IMG/VR virus record: IMGVR_UViG_3300009181_000048
Location: 1 to 64,000 of that record
Source of the DNA: a virus
DNA: 64,000 nt
Direction: 5' to 3' (one strand)
Notes under the pieces: model-generated
Database searches by the model: none
The model's input: only the letters and a program-made list of their open reading frames with translations
What the model was told of the DNA's origin: nothing
Position numbers and translations under genes: made by a program
Part shown: piece by piece, positions 34,568 through 44,084 of the stretch
How positions within the stretch are numbered: the first letter of the stretch is position 1
How the letters are laid out: each line of letters starts with the position of its first letter

Positions 34568-34786
34568 ATGATTGTCCAAATTAACAGGCTTCGGAAAAGC
34601 TTTTTTTGGAGAAGCGTTTGTTTTTGGCAATCGAACATGTGGCGGTGGATTTTTTTTTGTTATAGGCAAATCATCCTTATATGTTGGGAAAGCTCCTATA
34701 ACTTCACCAGGCTTTTCATCGTCCACTCCAGAAACATTGCCGACAGACCCACCATAATTTTCTAACCATTTTTTAAAATAAAACAT
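34559..34786 (-). CDS. Small Pro/Lys-rich protein with N-terminal targeting-like motif
   Basis: 75 aa beginning MFYFKKWLENYGGS, one of the clearest copies of the shared N-terminal motif. The rest is polar and rich in Pro, Lys and Asn (KKNPPPHVRLPKTNASPKK), probably disordered. AGGTG lies close upstream of the ATG. It converges on the C39-like gene with a 9-base overlap. It may be a small internal head protein. Confidence 0.6.
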   Translation of the reverse strand: MFYFKKWLENYGGSVGNVSGVDDEKPGEVIGAFPTYKDDLPITKKNPPPHVRLPKTNASPKKAFPKPVNLDNHSV

Positions 34787-34860
34787 ATAGCACCTAAAAA
34801 TATTTAATTATAATGTATATATATTAAGTAATGGAATTCTATTGTTCGACAAGGAGGATT

Positions 34861-35037
34861 ATGAAAAAAATAGTCAATATATTGATTTTAGTTAATTTGT
34901 TAAGTGCTGGTTATTTAATCTGTTCTATTTATGAAGAAAACTTTTTAAATAAGCAAGAAGATAATTCAAAAAATTATGGTATAGAAAGCAATTACTATAA
35001 TTATCAAAAAAGCATTCTGCATTTTAGTTGCGAATAA
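34861..35037 (+). CDS. Small single-pass membrane or exported peptide
   Basis: 58 aa from the ATG at 34861, preceded by AAGGAGG. A hydrophobic segment (IVNILILVNLLSAGYLICSI) lies near the N-terminus and is followed by a polar Asn/Tyr-rich tail. It could be a membrane-anchored peptide, for example of lysis or superinfection exclusion; no family is recognised. A TATATATA element is about 40 bases upstream. Confidence 0.55.
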   Translation: MKKIVNILILVNLLSAGYLICSIYEENFLNKQEDNSKNYGIESNYYNYQKSILHFSCE

Positions 35038-35039
35038 TA

Positions 35040-35666
35040 TTAATTCAAAAAACCAGTAGAAAAAATATTTTTTTGTTGGCTTAAAAAGTAATTATACCTT
35101 TCGTAACAATCATCAGCTTCTTTCATAACGTTTAATGAAATACAATCTTTTTCTTTGTTAAAAGTTATTGGAGATAAAAGCTCTTTTTTAAAATTTATTT
35201 TCTCTTTTAAATCAAAAATGTCTTCAATTAAAGACATGCCTTTTTCCTTATATAAATCATCAAAAGTTAAAAGAATAGAATTTGGTGCTATTTTTGCAAC
35301 CTCACATATTCTTCTAAGCCTATATTCATAATAACGAGCAGCAAATATCTCGTTTATATTTTCTTTTATAACCATAAAATTTAAAACATCTTGTGGTCTT
35401 CTTATAATGTTTATCAAGAAAAACTTAGAATAATCTAGTTTTGTTGAAAGTTGATGGTTTTTTAGTATTTCATCAATATAAACTGCCGACTTATTTTTCT
35501 TTTTATGCAACTGCTTTGTAAGGCTAAGAAGATCTATATTGGTTAAATAATTGTTTTCTGTCCTATATCTTTTATAACCTTGAATATTACCAATATCGCA
35601 TAAGGATTCATACAAAGCAGAGCTGCCTGAATAGAAATGGCTGTTTAATATGATTATTTTTTTCAT
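35040..35666 (-). CDS. Sulfotransferase-like P-loop protein
   Basis: 208 aa. The start IIILNSHFYSGSSALYESL resembles the 5'-phosphosulfate loop of sulfotransferases, and FFLINIIRRPQDVLNFMV resembles the 3'-phosphate motif (usually RDPRDVLxS). SILLTFDDLYKEKG fits the following beta strand (YEDL). Such enzymes move a sulfate from PAPS to sugars or proteins. Identity is moderate because the loop is diverged. It may modify host surface sugars or phage glycans. Confidence 0.5.
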   Translation of the reverse strand: MKKIIILNSHFYSGSSALYESLCDIGNIQGYKRYRTENNYLTNIDLLSLTKQLHKKKNKSAVYIDEILKNHQLSTKLDYSKFFLINIIRRPQDVLNFMVIKENINEIFAARYYEYRLRRICEVAKIAPNSILLTFDDLYKEKGMSLIEDIFDLKEKINFKKELLSPITFNKEKDCISLNVMKEADDCYERYNYFLSQQKNIFSTGFLN

Positions 35667-35750
35667 ATATGTCCGACAAAATTAAAGATTGACATACTAT
35701 AATAGTAATAAAACAAAAAGTCTGTTTACTTTGTAGAAAAGAGAAGAACA

Positions 35751-38285
35751 ATGCCCATATGGAGTGATTTTTTTAAACTGTTCACGTACGCCGGTGAGCA
35801 GGATCCTTTGTCAAAACAAAAGGATAACAATCAATTTCAAGGAGCTGGAATTGCACAACCGGATGCTATGGGCGTCGATTTCGCTGGAAGCGGTCCCAAT
35901 TCGGGCACAGCCGGATTGCGTCAAACGAATGATATGATCGATACGACCACTCTCACAAATCGGTCGATGAGATACAAAGAATACGAAAGACTAAGAAACG
36001 TACCAGAAATAGAAATGGCTATGACAGTGTTCTCTGATGAGGCATGTGTCGTTGGAGACACAAAAGTAGCTACTCCTTTTGGAATGATTAGTATAAAAGA
36101 ACTAGCAGAGGAAAAAGGTAAAGAAAGATTCTTGGTTTATTGCTATGATTTTGAAAGTAAAGACTACTCATTAGGATGGGCTTTTTCTCCAAGATTAGTA
36201 AAAGAAGAAAAAACACTAACACTTGTGCTAGACAATGGCACTACTTTAACATGCACCGAAGATCATAAAATATTGAAAAGAGATGGAACTTGGGCAGAAG
36301 CTGGCGAATTAAAACTATTTGAAGAGTTAATGCCCTTTTATAGAAAGCCAGCAAATTTTAGATTAACTAAAATAAGACAAAAACAATACCCAAGATTGTT
36401 TACTTTTTCTCATGGATGGATTCACGAAAGAAAATTTATAGACGATTGGAAATCAGGTAATAAAAAATCAGATTATAAAAGCGAAGTTGTAAGCAAAGCA
36501 ATGAGAATGATCGGAGCAGGCATATCTGTTCGAAAAATAGTAGCAGAAATAAAAAAAGATTGGCTTACCATAGAAAGTTGGATAAAAGCACAAGGCTTTT
36601 CACACCAAGAAACAAAGAATTTATTCAAATTAGAAGATAGAAGAAAAATTGTAGGAATACATCAAAATGAAGACCCGCAACCTGTTTATGATCTTTCTGT
36701 AGAAAATCACAAATGCTTTGCAACAGATAGCTTAATAATTCACAATTGCCAAAAAGATGAAACAGGAAATATCCTGAAAGTTGTTGCAAATAATGAAGAA
36801 GTTAAAAAAGAAATAGAATTTCTAATGCTTCATCGAAAAATGCTGAACATAAACAGAAACGGATGGGGATGGTTTAAGAGCTTGTGTATATCAGGAGATT
36901 TATTTCTAGAAATAATTATCAATCCTGATAGCCCAAAAGATGGAATATACAAAACTGTACCGCTACCGCCCGACACAATGTACAAAATAGAAACAGTTAA
37001 AGGAAAGGTAATAGAATACCAACAGTCAAAAGAAGGACCAGACTATCAGGCTATAGTAAGAGGATCAGCGGATGGATTCAATGACACAGAACTAAACAAC
37101 ACAACAGCAATACGATTTGCTACAAATCAAATCGTACATTTTAAAATAGGAGATGATAGAAAAACATTTTATCCATACGGACAGTCTTTAGTAGAACCAG
37201 CAAGAGGTCCAGCACATAACCTCAGAATGCTAGAAGATGCTATGGTAATTTATAGGCTCACCCGCGCCCCTGAGAGGCGTGTTTTTTACATAGATGTAGG
37301 GCAATTACCTCCATTCAAAGCAGAAGCTTTCCTAGAAAGAGTAAAAGATCAATTCCGCAAAAGAAAAGTAACAAGCAATAGAGGAAATAGTGCAGGAGCT
37401 AATCAAGTAGACGAAAGATGGCAACCTCCTGCACAAGATGAAGATTATTGGTTGCCAACGAGACCAAATAGCAACACTAGAATTGAAACTCTTCCAGGTG
37501 CTGAAAACTTAGGAGAAATTGACGATGCTATATATTTTAGAAATAAATTACTTACTTCACTTAACTTTCCTAAAAATTATTTTAATAACGAAGATCCTAC
37601 TGCAACAAGAATAACTTTGTCTTCGCAAGATGTAAAATTTGCACGAATGATAGAAAGATTACAAAGCAATTTTGAAGACGGACTTTTAGCAATAGCTGAA
37701 ACGCATTTACATCTAAGAGGTTTTCCTGAATCATCTTATCAAGATATTAGAATAAAAATGACGCCACCATCCGATTGGAGAGAACTCTCTCGATCAGAAG
37801 TCATTACCGCTCGATACGGAAATGCAGCAAATCTAAAAAGCTCACTTCTTATGTCAGATTATGACATAATAAATAAAATACTAAAGTATGGGGAAAACGA
37901 AACAGAAGAAATGATTGCAAGATTAAAAATACAAAAACTTGAAGATCTTAAACTTCAAGTTATGGCTCAAAATCCACAGCTTCTAGGCGTGGGAATACCA
38001 GGACAAGAAGAATCTTCAACAGAACTAGGCACAGATCCAAGTGGACCGAATCCCATGATATCGCCAGAAGGACAACCAGAAGGACAACCCGAGGGACAAC
38101 CCGAAGGACAACCTGATGAACAATCCGACGAACCACAAGGACCAGAAAAAGAGCAAACACCAGAACCAATTAATTTAGAAGAACCATCAAAAGACGATAT
38201 AAAGAAATATGATCTAGAATTACAAGGATACGAAGCAGAACAAGACCTTGAAGATATAGATTATAGCGTCGGGGACAACGGATGA
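35751..38285 (+). CDS. T4-like portal protein (gp20) with internal intein
   Basis: 844 aa including a 234-aa intein at residues 99-332. The spliced portal would be about 610 aa. The C-extein carries T4 gp20 signatures: RLTRAPERRVFYIDVGQLP, EDYWLPTRPNS, IETLPGAENLGEIDDAIYF and KLLTSLNFPKNYF. The portal is the 12-mer gate for DNA at one head vertex and docks the terminase. The C-terminal region has four EGQP repeats and an acidic tail. The next small gene overlaps by 4 bases. Upstream lies CATACTATAATAGTAA. Confidence 0.92.
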   Translation: MPIWSDFFKLFTYAGEQDPLSKQKDNNQFQGAGIAQPDAMGVDFAGSGPNSGTAGLRQTNDMIDTTTLTNRSMRYKEYERLRNVPEIEMAMTVFSDEACVVGDTKVATPFGMISIKELAEEKGKERFLVYCYDFESKDYSLGWAFSPRLVKEEKTLTLVLDNGTTLTCTEDHKILKRDGTWAEAGELKLFEELMPFYRKPANFRLTKIRQKQYPRLFTFSHGWIHERKFIDDWKSGNKKSDYKSEVVSKAMRMIGAGISVRKIVAEIKKDWLTIESWIKAQGFSHQETKNLFKLEDRRKIVGIHQNEDPQPVYDLSVENHKCFATDSLIIHNCQKDETGNILKVVANNEEVKKEIEFLMLHRKMLNINRNGWGWFKSLCISGDLFLEIIINPDSPKDGIYKTVPLPPDTMYKIETVKGKVIEYQQSKEGPDYQAIVRGSADGFNDTELNNTTAIRFATNQIVHFKIGDDRKTFYPYGQSLVEPARGPAHNLRMLEDAMVIYRLTRAPERRVFYIDVGQLPPFKAEAFLERVKDQFRKRKVTSNRGNSAGANQVDERWQPPAQDEDYWLPTRPNSNTRIETLPGAENLGEIDDAIYFRNKLLTSLNFPKNYFNNEDPTATRITLSSQDVKFARMIERLQSNFEDGLLAIAETHLHLRGFPESSYQDIRIKMTPPSDWRELSRSEVITARYGNAANLKSSLLMSDYDIINKILKYGENETEEMIARLKIQKLEDLKLQVMAQNPQLLGVGIPGQEESSTELGTDPSGPNPMISPEGQPEGQPEGQPEGQPDEQSDEPQGPEKEQTPEPINLEEPSKDDIKKYDLELQGYEAEQDLEDIDYSVGDNG
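36045..36746 (+). other. Intein (mini-intein with degenerate endonuclease region)
   Basis: Encodes residues 99-332 of the portal frame. Splice block A begins CVVGDTKVATPFG, block B has TCTEDHKILKRDGTW, block F is PVYDLSVENHKCFATD and block G is LIIHN followed by Cys333 of the C-extein. Between B and F lie about 115 residues with YPRLFTFSHGWIHERKFI and a helix-turn-helix-like stretch. That looks like the remains of an HNH homing endonuclease whose His-Asn-His core is missing. All splicing residues (Cys1, block B His, terminal His-Asn, +1 Cys) are present, so it should still splice. Confidence 0.88.
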
Positions 38286-38527
38286 TAAAAATTTTTCCTA
38301 GAATAGCAATGAAAAATAGGAAAATGATAGAACAATCATCTTTAGTGGGATGCTATTCATGTTGCAAAATATTTGATTCAAAAGACGTAAAAGAATACAC
38401 AGACCGTAATGAAACGGCATTATGCCCGCATTGCAACGTCGATTGCTTGGTCGGAAATCAATGCGGATTCGTTCTAGAAGAAAGTATATTAATAAAAGCA
38501 CGCCAATACTGGTTTAATAATTGTTAA
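38282..38527 (+). CDS. Zinc-ribbon-like protein after portal
   Basis: 81 aa. Cys pairs CYSC and CPHC bracket a compact fold (GCYSCCKIFDSKDV, TALCPHCNVDCLVG) and the end is ARQYWFNNC. It resembles a small conserved bacterial zinc-ribbon family of unknown function. Its ATG overlaps the portal stop by 4 bases, so it is translated with the portal, and its end overlaps a convergent gene by 14 bases. Confidence 0.6.
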   Translation: MIKIFPRIAMKNRKMIEQSSLVGCYSCCKIFDSKDVKEYTDRNETALCPHCNVDCLVGNQCGFVLEESILIKARQYWFNNC

Positions 38528-38891
38528 CTGCTGGGTTGGCATTAGGATCCTTAGAAACATCACCTAAACCTTGTGTAATCATTCCGCTAACACGCTTGCC
38601 ACCACGAGTTACGCCAGTTCTTAAGTCTGATAGTGACTCAAAGTCATGTTGCTTTAGTATTGCTTCAACTGTATCTCTTACCTCTGGAATACTATTGCTT
38701 TGAGCTTTAAGCCACGATATAGCAGCACCCGGCCTTTCGCCAAGTATTAACTCAAAAGCCTCTATTGCAGCACTTAAAGCAGCTTGTGTTCTTGCATCTA
38801 ATCCAATGCTTCCCGCTCCTCCAAGCATCTCTTTGCCCATGTTCATGGCACTTATTTCTTGTAGTTTTACGTAATCTATAAATTTTTTCAA
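38514..38891 (-). CDS. Small helical protein with N-terminal targeting-like motif
   Basis: 125 aa beginning MKKFIDYVKLQEISAMN, close to the shared motif and with an Ile/Leu-x-Glu site that a gp21-type protease could cut. The middle is helical (QAALSAAIEAFELILGERPG, SWLKAQSNSIPEVRDTVEAI) and the tail polar. It is the only minus-strand gene inside the head block. It may be an internal head protein; no family is recognised. Confidence 0.6.
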   Translation of the reverse strand: MKKFIDYVKLQEISAMNMGKEMLGGAGSIGLDARTQAALSAAIEAFELILGERPGAAISWLKAQSNSIPEVRDTVEAILKQHDFESLSDLRTGVTRGGKRVSGMITQGLGDVSKDPNANPAVNNY

Positions 38892-39046
38892 TGTATTACT
38901 CTCCTAATTTTTAGCTTAGATGTATATCTATGTATTAGTCACTAATAAAAAATTATTATATAAAAAAATATTTTATTTGTTAAAAATTTGCATTGAATAT
39001 ATATATAACTCATTCGGATCAAACAATACAGGGAGTCAATTGACCT

Positions 39047-40891
39047 ATGAAAAGAAAACTAATTAGTTTCGATGTCTTCAAGAATCTTGAAGAACAGTCA
39101 CTTACAAACGCTCAGAGAGAATTGGTTGAGGCTCAAGATGTTTTGGCCGAAGCACTAGGCGTAGAAAGCATCAAACTGTTTACCTTCGGAGAATCCGAAG
39201 TAACATATGAAGTACAAGATGGTACTTACATTCATGCAACATATACCATAAAAGATAATAGCATCATATTAGAAAATATAGAGCAACTTGTTGTTGACGA
39301 AGAAGGCGAAAGAAAGAATACAAGAGAAATCATCTCGCAAATGGTGGAATCTATTATAAGCAATGATGAAAACAAAGCCAATCAAAAGTTTGAGCAGTAC
39401 ATAAATACACCCGCTGTTAAAAGAAGCCTAAACGAAGCAGCGTTCAAAGTTACAACATCAAGACCAACCGGTAAACGTTCTGAACTATGGCACAAGCGCC
39501 AGTCACGCTCAACGGTTGCTAAAAGAACCAGAGCTAGGAAAATGACACTTTCCAGAATGTCACCTTCACAGAAGAAGCAACTCGCCAGAGCAAGAGCTAT
39601 TGCGAAAAGAAAGTTGGGCGGCACGACAAACAGCAGAGCACGTGTTTATGCAAGGAAAATCAAGAAAAGTCATATGAAAGAATGGAACACAATAATTGAA
39701 AATGTAACTAATTATATTAATTACAAACAATTCGGTTCTGTTATGACTGAGTCCTTCGTAAAACATGATAAAAATGGAGAAATATCATCGCTATCAGTGC
39801 CAACAACCTCTAAAAGAAATGAAGGAAAGATTCTTTCTTTTAATTGGGACACAATGGATCACGAAGTAAAGTGCATGCGTAGCAAAATGAAGAATATAAA
39901 AGAAGATCAGAATTTTATCAAAGCTATGGCAGATCTAAAAAGATATAACAACATATCAGACAACACTTCGCTAGAAAGTACATTGGAAGCTATTGTAACT
40001 CGTTGGCCTGAAATGATCTATATGACAGAGTCGGAACTAGCTACACAAATTTCAAAGGCACTAGAATCAGCAAATATTAAAAACTTTGATGATAAAACTT
40101 GCTTGTTTATGGCAGAAGCTGTGCTGCGAACTGCACACAATGCATATGCAGACAGAGTTAAAAATATAAGCAAATTAGCCGGAGAAACAAAAGATGTAAC
40201 AAGCGAATGCAAAGATTGCGAAGATGCTTATAATGACTTTAAAAATGTTGTAGAACAGTTTTATGTCAAATTAGACGAATCAGAAGAAAAAGAACTAAAG
40301 GTTTTTGAAGACCTGTTTAACGCTTTGAGAGAAGTACATGCTTTTGCTGTAGAAGCCGAAGACAAAGAAGAACTAGAAGAGATTGAAGGTCTTCTCGAAA
40401 GATGCGTTTCTGTACTTAAAAAAGAAAGCGAAATCGATCTTGAACTCGCAGAAGAAATGACAGACTATTTGGCATATTTCTCTGAGGCAAATGTCGATGG
40501 AGCATCACAGGATTGGGATGTCGAAGAGAAACCTCATCATTCCGTATCAGGAAATCATCCTTATGTTGATAAACTTGCAAAATCAGATGCTGTAGCAAGT
40601 TTGTACAACGGTGACTGGAAAAGCCCAGCACCTGTGAGTGATGGAAAAAGTCACCATGGTAATCTTGATGATGAAATGAAAAATGATGGATGGAGCAATT
40701 GTGGAGGCGATGACACATGGCCAACACTAGATAATCCATATGTTCCTAAATCCGATACATATAAAATGAAAGAAAAGTCTGTTGTTGATGATGGTGATGA
40801 ACTCGCTCAGAATCAATCAAATGACACATGGCCAAATTTGAGTAATCCTTATGCTAAAGTAGGAAAAAATACACCCAAAGACGTAGAGTAA
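39047..40891 (+). CDS. Probable prohead core/internal protein
   Basis: 614 aa between portal and prohead protease, the place of core genes in T4-like phages. It begins MKRKLISFDVFKNLEEQS, a variant of the shared N-terminal motif. A strongly basic segment at about 145-210 (KRSELWHKRQSRS, KRTRARKMTLSRMSPSQKK) could bind DNA, then comes a long acidic helical region. The C-terminus has two copies of DTWPxLxNPY. It is probably part of the scaffold core and may be cleaved. TATATATATAACTC lies upstream. Confidence 0.65.
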   Translation: MKRKLISFDVFKNLEEQSLTNAQRELVEAQDVLAEALGVESIKLFTFGESEVTYEVQDGTYIHATYTIKDNSIILENIEQLVVDEEGERKNTREIISQMVESIISNDENKANQKFEQYINTPAVKRSLNEAAFKVTTSRPTGKRSELWHKRQSRSTVAKRTRARKMTLSRMSPSQKKQLARARAIAKRKLGGTTNSRARVYARKIKKSHMKEWNTIIENVTNYINYKQFGSVMTESFVKHDKNGEISSLSVPTTSKRNEGKILSFNWDTMDHEVKCMRSKMKNIKEDQNFIKAMADLKRYNNISDNTSLESTLEAIVTRWPEMIYMTESELATQISKALESANIKNFDDKTCLFMAEAVLRTAHNAYADRVKNISKLAGETKDVTSECKDCEDAYNDFKNVVEQFYVKLDESEEKELKVFEDLFNALREVHAFAVEAEDKEELEEIEGLLERCVSVLKKESEIDLELAEEMTDYLAYFSEANVDGASQDWDVEEKPHHSVSGNHPYVDKLAKSDAVASLYNGDWKSPAPVSDGKSHHGNLDDEMKNDGWSNCGGDDTWPTLDNPYVPKSDTYKMKEKSVVDDGDELAQNQSNDTWPNLSNPYAKVGKNTPKDVE

Positions 40892-40915
40892 TTTATAAAA
40901 AAAAGGAGTACGTTA

Positions 40916-41596
40916 ATGGAACAAAAACAAACACTTTTCGTAGATTGCTGCTGCAATTCTGGCTTTACTCTGGACTTAAATGAGTCCACTGAAAAAGGCA
41001 CAACCGTTTTTAAAGGTAAATTCCAAGAAGCAGAGGCTGTTAATAAAAACAAAAGAATATACCCATATGCTGTATTAGATGAAAATGTTAAAAAACTAAT
41101 ACCAATAATCGAAGCAAGAGGACTTGTAGGTGAATTAGACCACCCAGCAGATAGTATTATTCATTTTGAAAAATGTTCCCACATAATTACTAAGCTATGG
41201 TGGGAAGGTAATAGCCTCATGGGACAAGGAGAGATACTGAACACACCACACGGTAGAATATTAAAAGGATTGCTAAATGATGGCGTTAGAATAGGAATCA
41301 GTAGCCGTGGGGTAGGGAATGGGAAAAATGATGATAATGGTATTTTAATAATTGGAGAAAGTTATAAACTCATCACGTTTGATGCTGTAGCTGATCCAAG
41401 TACATATTCTGCTTTTCAAGAAAAAGTAGTAGGGAAAAAAGAAAATTATGAAGCACATGCAAACAAAGATCTTCAATTAACAAAAAAAGCAGAAAAAATT
41501 GACTCGAGCTGCATACATAAAGTTAACAAAGAAGCACTCATTGCTTGCTTGGGCGGAATAATAGAACAAAAAACAGAAACATTAAAGCGAGGTTAG
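40916..41596 (+). CDS. T4-like prohead protease (gp21)
   Basis: 226 aa, the gp21 size. The catalytic His lies in LVGELDHPADS and the Ser in RIGISSRGVG, with the TPHGRILKGLLNDG helix between, as in the herpes-type assembly protease fold. It cleaves scaffold, core and capsid proteins after Glu during head maturation. A Cys-rich start (VDCCCNSG) is unusual. AAAAAGGAG precedes the ATG, and gp22 follows after 6 bases. If the N-terminal motif proteins are packaged, this enzyme would be the one to trim them. Confidence 0.88.
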   Translation: MEQKQTLFVDCCCNSGFTLDLNESTEKGTTVFKGKFQEAEAVNKNKRIYPYAVLDENVKKLIPIIEARGLVGELDHPADSIIHFEKCSHIITKLWWEGNSLMGQGEILNTPHGRILKGLLNDGVRIGISSRGVGNGKNDDNGILIIGESYKLITFDAVADPSTYSAFQEKVVGKKENYEAHANKDLQLTKKAEKIDSSCIHKVNKEALIACLGGIIEQKTETLKRG

Positions 41597-41602
41597 ACTA
41601 AT

Positions 41603-42502
41603 ATGGAAAAGATTGTAGAAGCATTAAGAAAACTTTTGCCAGAAAATGAAATCAATGAGGTTTCATCCGCCGTTCAACAAATGTTGGAACAAGCAAAGCT
41701 TGATCTAGAAACAGAATTCAACGAGAAACTTGAAGAAGCGTATGGCGACCTATCCAGCGAAGTAGCCGAAGCAGAAAAAATTGCAGAAGCTGGATATGAA
41801 GAAGCATATGCAATTATTGCAGATCTTAGAAACAGATTAGAAATTCAAGGCGAAGAATATAAAGCCGCATTAGAAGAAGGATACGAAGAAGCATACGAAA
41901 TGCTCACCCAAGAAAAGGGAAAGAATCAAACACTCGAAGTAGAAATGTACGAAGAGTATGACAAAAAGCTTTCCGAAATGAAAGAATATATCGTAGACAA
42001 AGTCGACCAGTTCCTACAGTTTAAAGGTCAAGAGATTTATGAACAAGCTAAACTTGAGATCGTAAATGATCCTCGTATGGCAGAACATAAAGTCGCTCTT
42101 AACAAAATTGTAGACATAACTGCAAACTACCTGTCTGACGATGACTTTGCTGCTGTATCTTCAAATAAAGTTGAAGAAGCAAATAAGAAGATAGAAGAAA
42201 TGAAAGGACAGCTTCGAATCATGGAAGCCCGCAACATCAGAGTTTCAACAGAAAATACCAAGCTCAATGAAACCGTACGACACGCTCAAGAAGTAATCAA
42301 CGAAAGCCGAAAAGCTGTCGTGGAAAGCAAAAAGGAAGCTGTCGTTAACGAACAGAAAGAAAGAACTGAAAAAGCAAAGAATGTAACGGGGAGAGGAAGA
42401 ACAAGTGATGGTGAAGTCGTATCGGAATACGCATCACCCAATAATAATAATTCTGGTGCAGATCAATTATTGATCCTATCAGGATTGAAACAAGCTCAAT
42501 AA
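41603..42502 (+). CDS. T4-like prohead scaffold protein (gp22)
   Basis: 299 aa, highly charged and almost wholly helical (long Glu/Ala/Lys stretches, EEGYEEAYEMLTQEKGK), typical of a scaffold core. Its position between gp21 and gp23 matches T4. It forms the inner core around which the capsid assembles and is degraded by the protease. The Gly/Asn-rich C-terminus (GRGRTSDGEVVSEYASPNN) ends in LLILSGLKQAQ, which probably contacts the capsid protein. Confidence 0.85.
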   Translation: MEKIVEALRKLLPENEINEVSSAVQQMLEQAKLDLETEFNEKLEEAYGDLSSEVAEAEKIAEAGYEEAYAIIADLRNRLEIQGEEYKAALEEGYEEAYEMLTQEKGKNQTLEVEMYEEYDKKLSEMKEYIVDKVDQFLQFKGQEIYEQAKLEIVNDPRMAEHKVALNKIVDITANYLSDDDFAAVSSNKVEEANKKIEEMKGQLRIMEARNIRVSTENTKLNETVRHAQEVINESRKAVVESKKEAVVNEQKERTEKAKNVTGRGRTSDGEVVSEYASPNNNNSGADQLLILSGLKQAQ

Positions 42503-42531
42503 ATTTAACTCATATAAATTATAAGGAAAAT

Positions 42532-43971
42532 ATGAACGCAAATTCGCAATTTCTCAATGAAGCAAAAGAGTTAGAATCTCGCTGGGCGCAGACAGGTCTC
42601 CTCGAAGGCATTACAGACAGGTTCACTCGATCTGCTACAGCGGTTCTACTCGAAAATCAAAGGCTTATGAACGAAGCCAGCACCGACACAGGTGACGTTG
42701 CTCAGTTCAAACGAATCAGTATACCACTCGTTCGTCGTATCTATCCACAGCTTATCGCTAACAAAATTGTTAGCGTTCAGCCACTACTCGGACCAACAGG
42801 TCTAGTGTATTATCTCCGATTCCGATATGGTAGCAATAAGGGTGCAACTCGAGGTGCTGACAAGAACGGTTTCCCAACTGATGATGCAAACAGCTTGATG
42901 CAGTTGGCAGACGGTACTGCCAATTTAGATATTTTCTATAGCAGCCAGTTCGTTCAGAATGAAGTATCCAATACGGATACAGGCACCGGAACCACAGTTG
43001 TGTACACCGGAACTGAACACACTCCAATCCTAGCAGGAACCATCACTGGTACTGTTTATGATAATGCTACTGCAATTCAGACGTTTGTTGTATCAGCGGC
43101 TGGCGTTTTTACATTTACTGATATTGGTAGTCCAAATCCTAAAGCTCAATCTGCTGGATCAAGCGTTAACACAACAACGGGCGAACTAACAGTTGTGTGG
43201 ACCGGTGTTGCAGGAGATAATCATCTTGTATTCAGCTATGAATACAATATGGAATGTAATCAGGATCTACCAGAAATCAACCTAGTTATTGAGTCAGAAG
43301 AAATTGCTGCAAAAACACGCAAGCTAAAAGCTGTGTGGAGCTATGAAGCTCAGCAAGATCTACGCTCACAGCACAATCTTGATGCTGAAGCTGAGTTGAC
43401 TGCTGTTCTAGCTCAGGAAATTAACCTTGAAATCGACCGTGAAGTTCTAACCGATCTTCGTAACAATGCTGGTACCGTATCAGCTTGGGATTTCAATACC
43501 GCTCTTGGTGATACCATCAAAGAGAAGTATGAATCACTATATGTTAAGGTTGTCGAAATCAGCAACGTAATTCATCGTAAGACATTACGTGGTGGTGCCA
43601 ATTGGCTCGTAACAAGCCCAGAAGTTGCCTCAATATTTGAGACGGCAACCGCCGGCTTCGCTCCAGCCCCAAGTGAGACGTTCACAAGCTCACTCGGTGT
43701 TCAGTATGTTGGTACTGTCAATAACAGATGGAGACTCTACAAGGATCCACTATTCCCAAGCAATCAGGTATTGATGGGATATAAGGGCGACAGCTACATG
43801 GACAGCGGATATTTCTACTGCCCATACGTGCCACTCACCCAGACTCCAGTGGTTCTTGACCCAGAATCCTTCTGCCCACGCAAGGGAATCTTGACTCGTT
43901 ACGGAAAAAAATTATTAAGGGAAGGGGCAAAATTCTACGCCAGATTATCTATCGCTAATTTTGTGATATAG
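42532..43971 (+). CDS. T4-like major capsid protein (gp23)
   Basis: 479 aa. HK97-fold T4-type hallmarks are present: RKLKAVWSYEAQQDLRSQHN, DAEAELTAVLAQEINLEIDR, NWLVTSPEVASIF and GYFYCPYVPLTQTPVV with GILTRYGKK. A beta-rich insertion of about 80 residues (DTGTGTTVVYTGTEHTPIL ... AGDNHLVFSYEY) sits near residue 145-240 and may decorate the capsid surface. The N-terminal 50 residues include VLLENQRLMNEAS, where gp21 could cut. Base composition is GC-richer than the flanks, as expected for the most expressed gene. A strong terminator follows. Confidence 0.92.
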   Translation: MNANSQFLNEAKELESRWAQTGLLEGITDRFTRSATAVLLENQRLMNEASTDTGDVAQFKRISIPLVRRIYPQLIANKIVSVQPLLGPTGLVYYLRFRYGSNKGATRGADKNGFPTDDANSLMQLADGTANLDIFYSSQFVQNEVSNTDTGTGTTVVYTGTEHTPILAGTITGTVYDNATAIQTFVVSAAGVFTFTDIGSPNPKAQSAGSSVNTTTGELTVVWTGVAGDNHLVFSYEYNMECNQDLPEINLVIESEEIAAKTRKLKAVWSYEAQQDLRSQHNLDAEAELTAVLAQEINLEIDREVLTDLRNNAGTVSAWDFNTALGDTIKEKYESLYVKVVEISNVIHRKTLRGGANWLVTSPEVASIFETATAGFAPAPSETFTSSLGVQYVGTVNNRWRLYKDPLFPSNQVLMGYKGDSYMDSGYFYCPYVPLTQTPVVLDPESFCPRKGILTRYGKKLLREGAKFYARLSIANFVI

Positions 43972-44000
43972 GCATGAATATTTGTTCGCTATAAAAACTA

Positions 44001-44031
44001 AACCTCGACTGGAAACAGTCGAGGTTTTTTT
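44001..44031 (+). terminator. Rho-independent terminator after capsid gene
   Basis: An 11-bp perfect stem, AACCTCGACTG with CAGTCGAGGTT, closes a GAAA tetraloop and is followed by a run of T. It ends the plus-strand head operon 30 bases after the gp23 stop and shields the homing-endonuclease genes from read-through. Confidence 0.9.
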
Positions 44032-44084
44032 GTAGAATTTACTATACTAAATTAAACGTAAAAACCAAAAAAAGGACAAATAAA

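Noticed and set aside
35684-35702. TTGACA with TATAAT before the portal gene as a sigma-70 promoter
   Set aside because: The two boxes are only about 3 bases apart, so they cannot form one promoter; the TATAAT part is better read as a TATA-type element.
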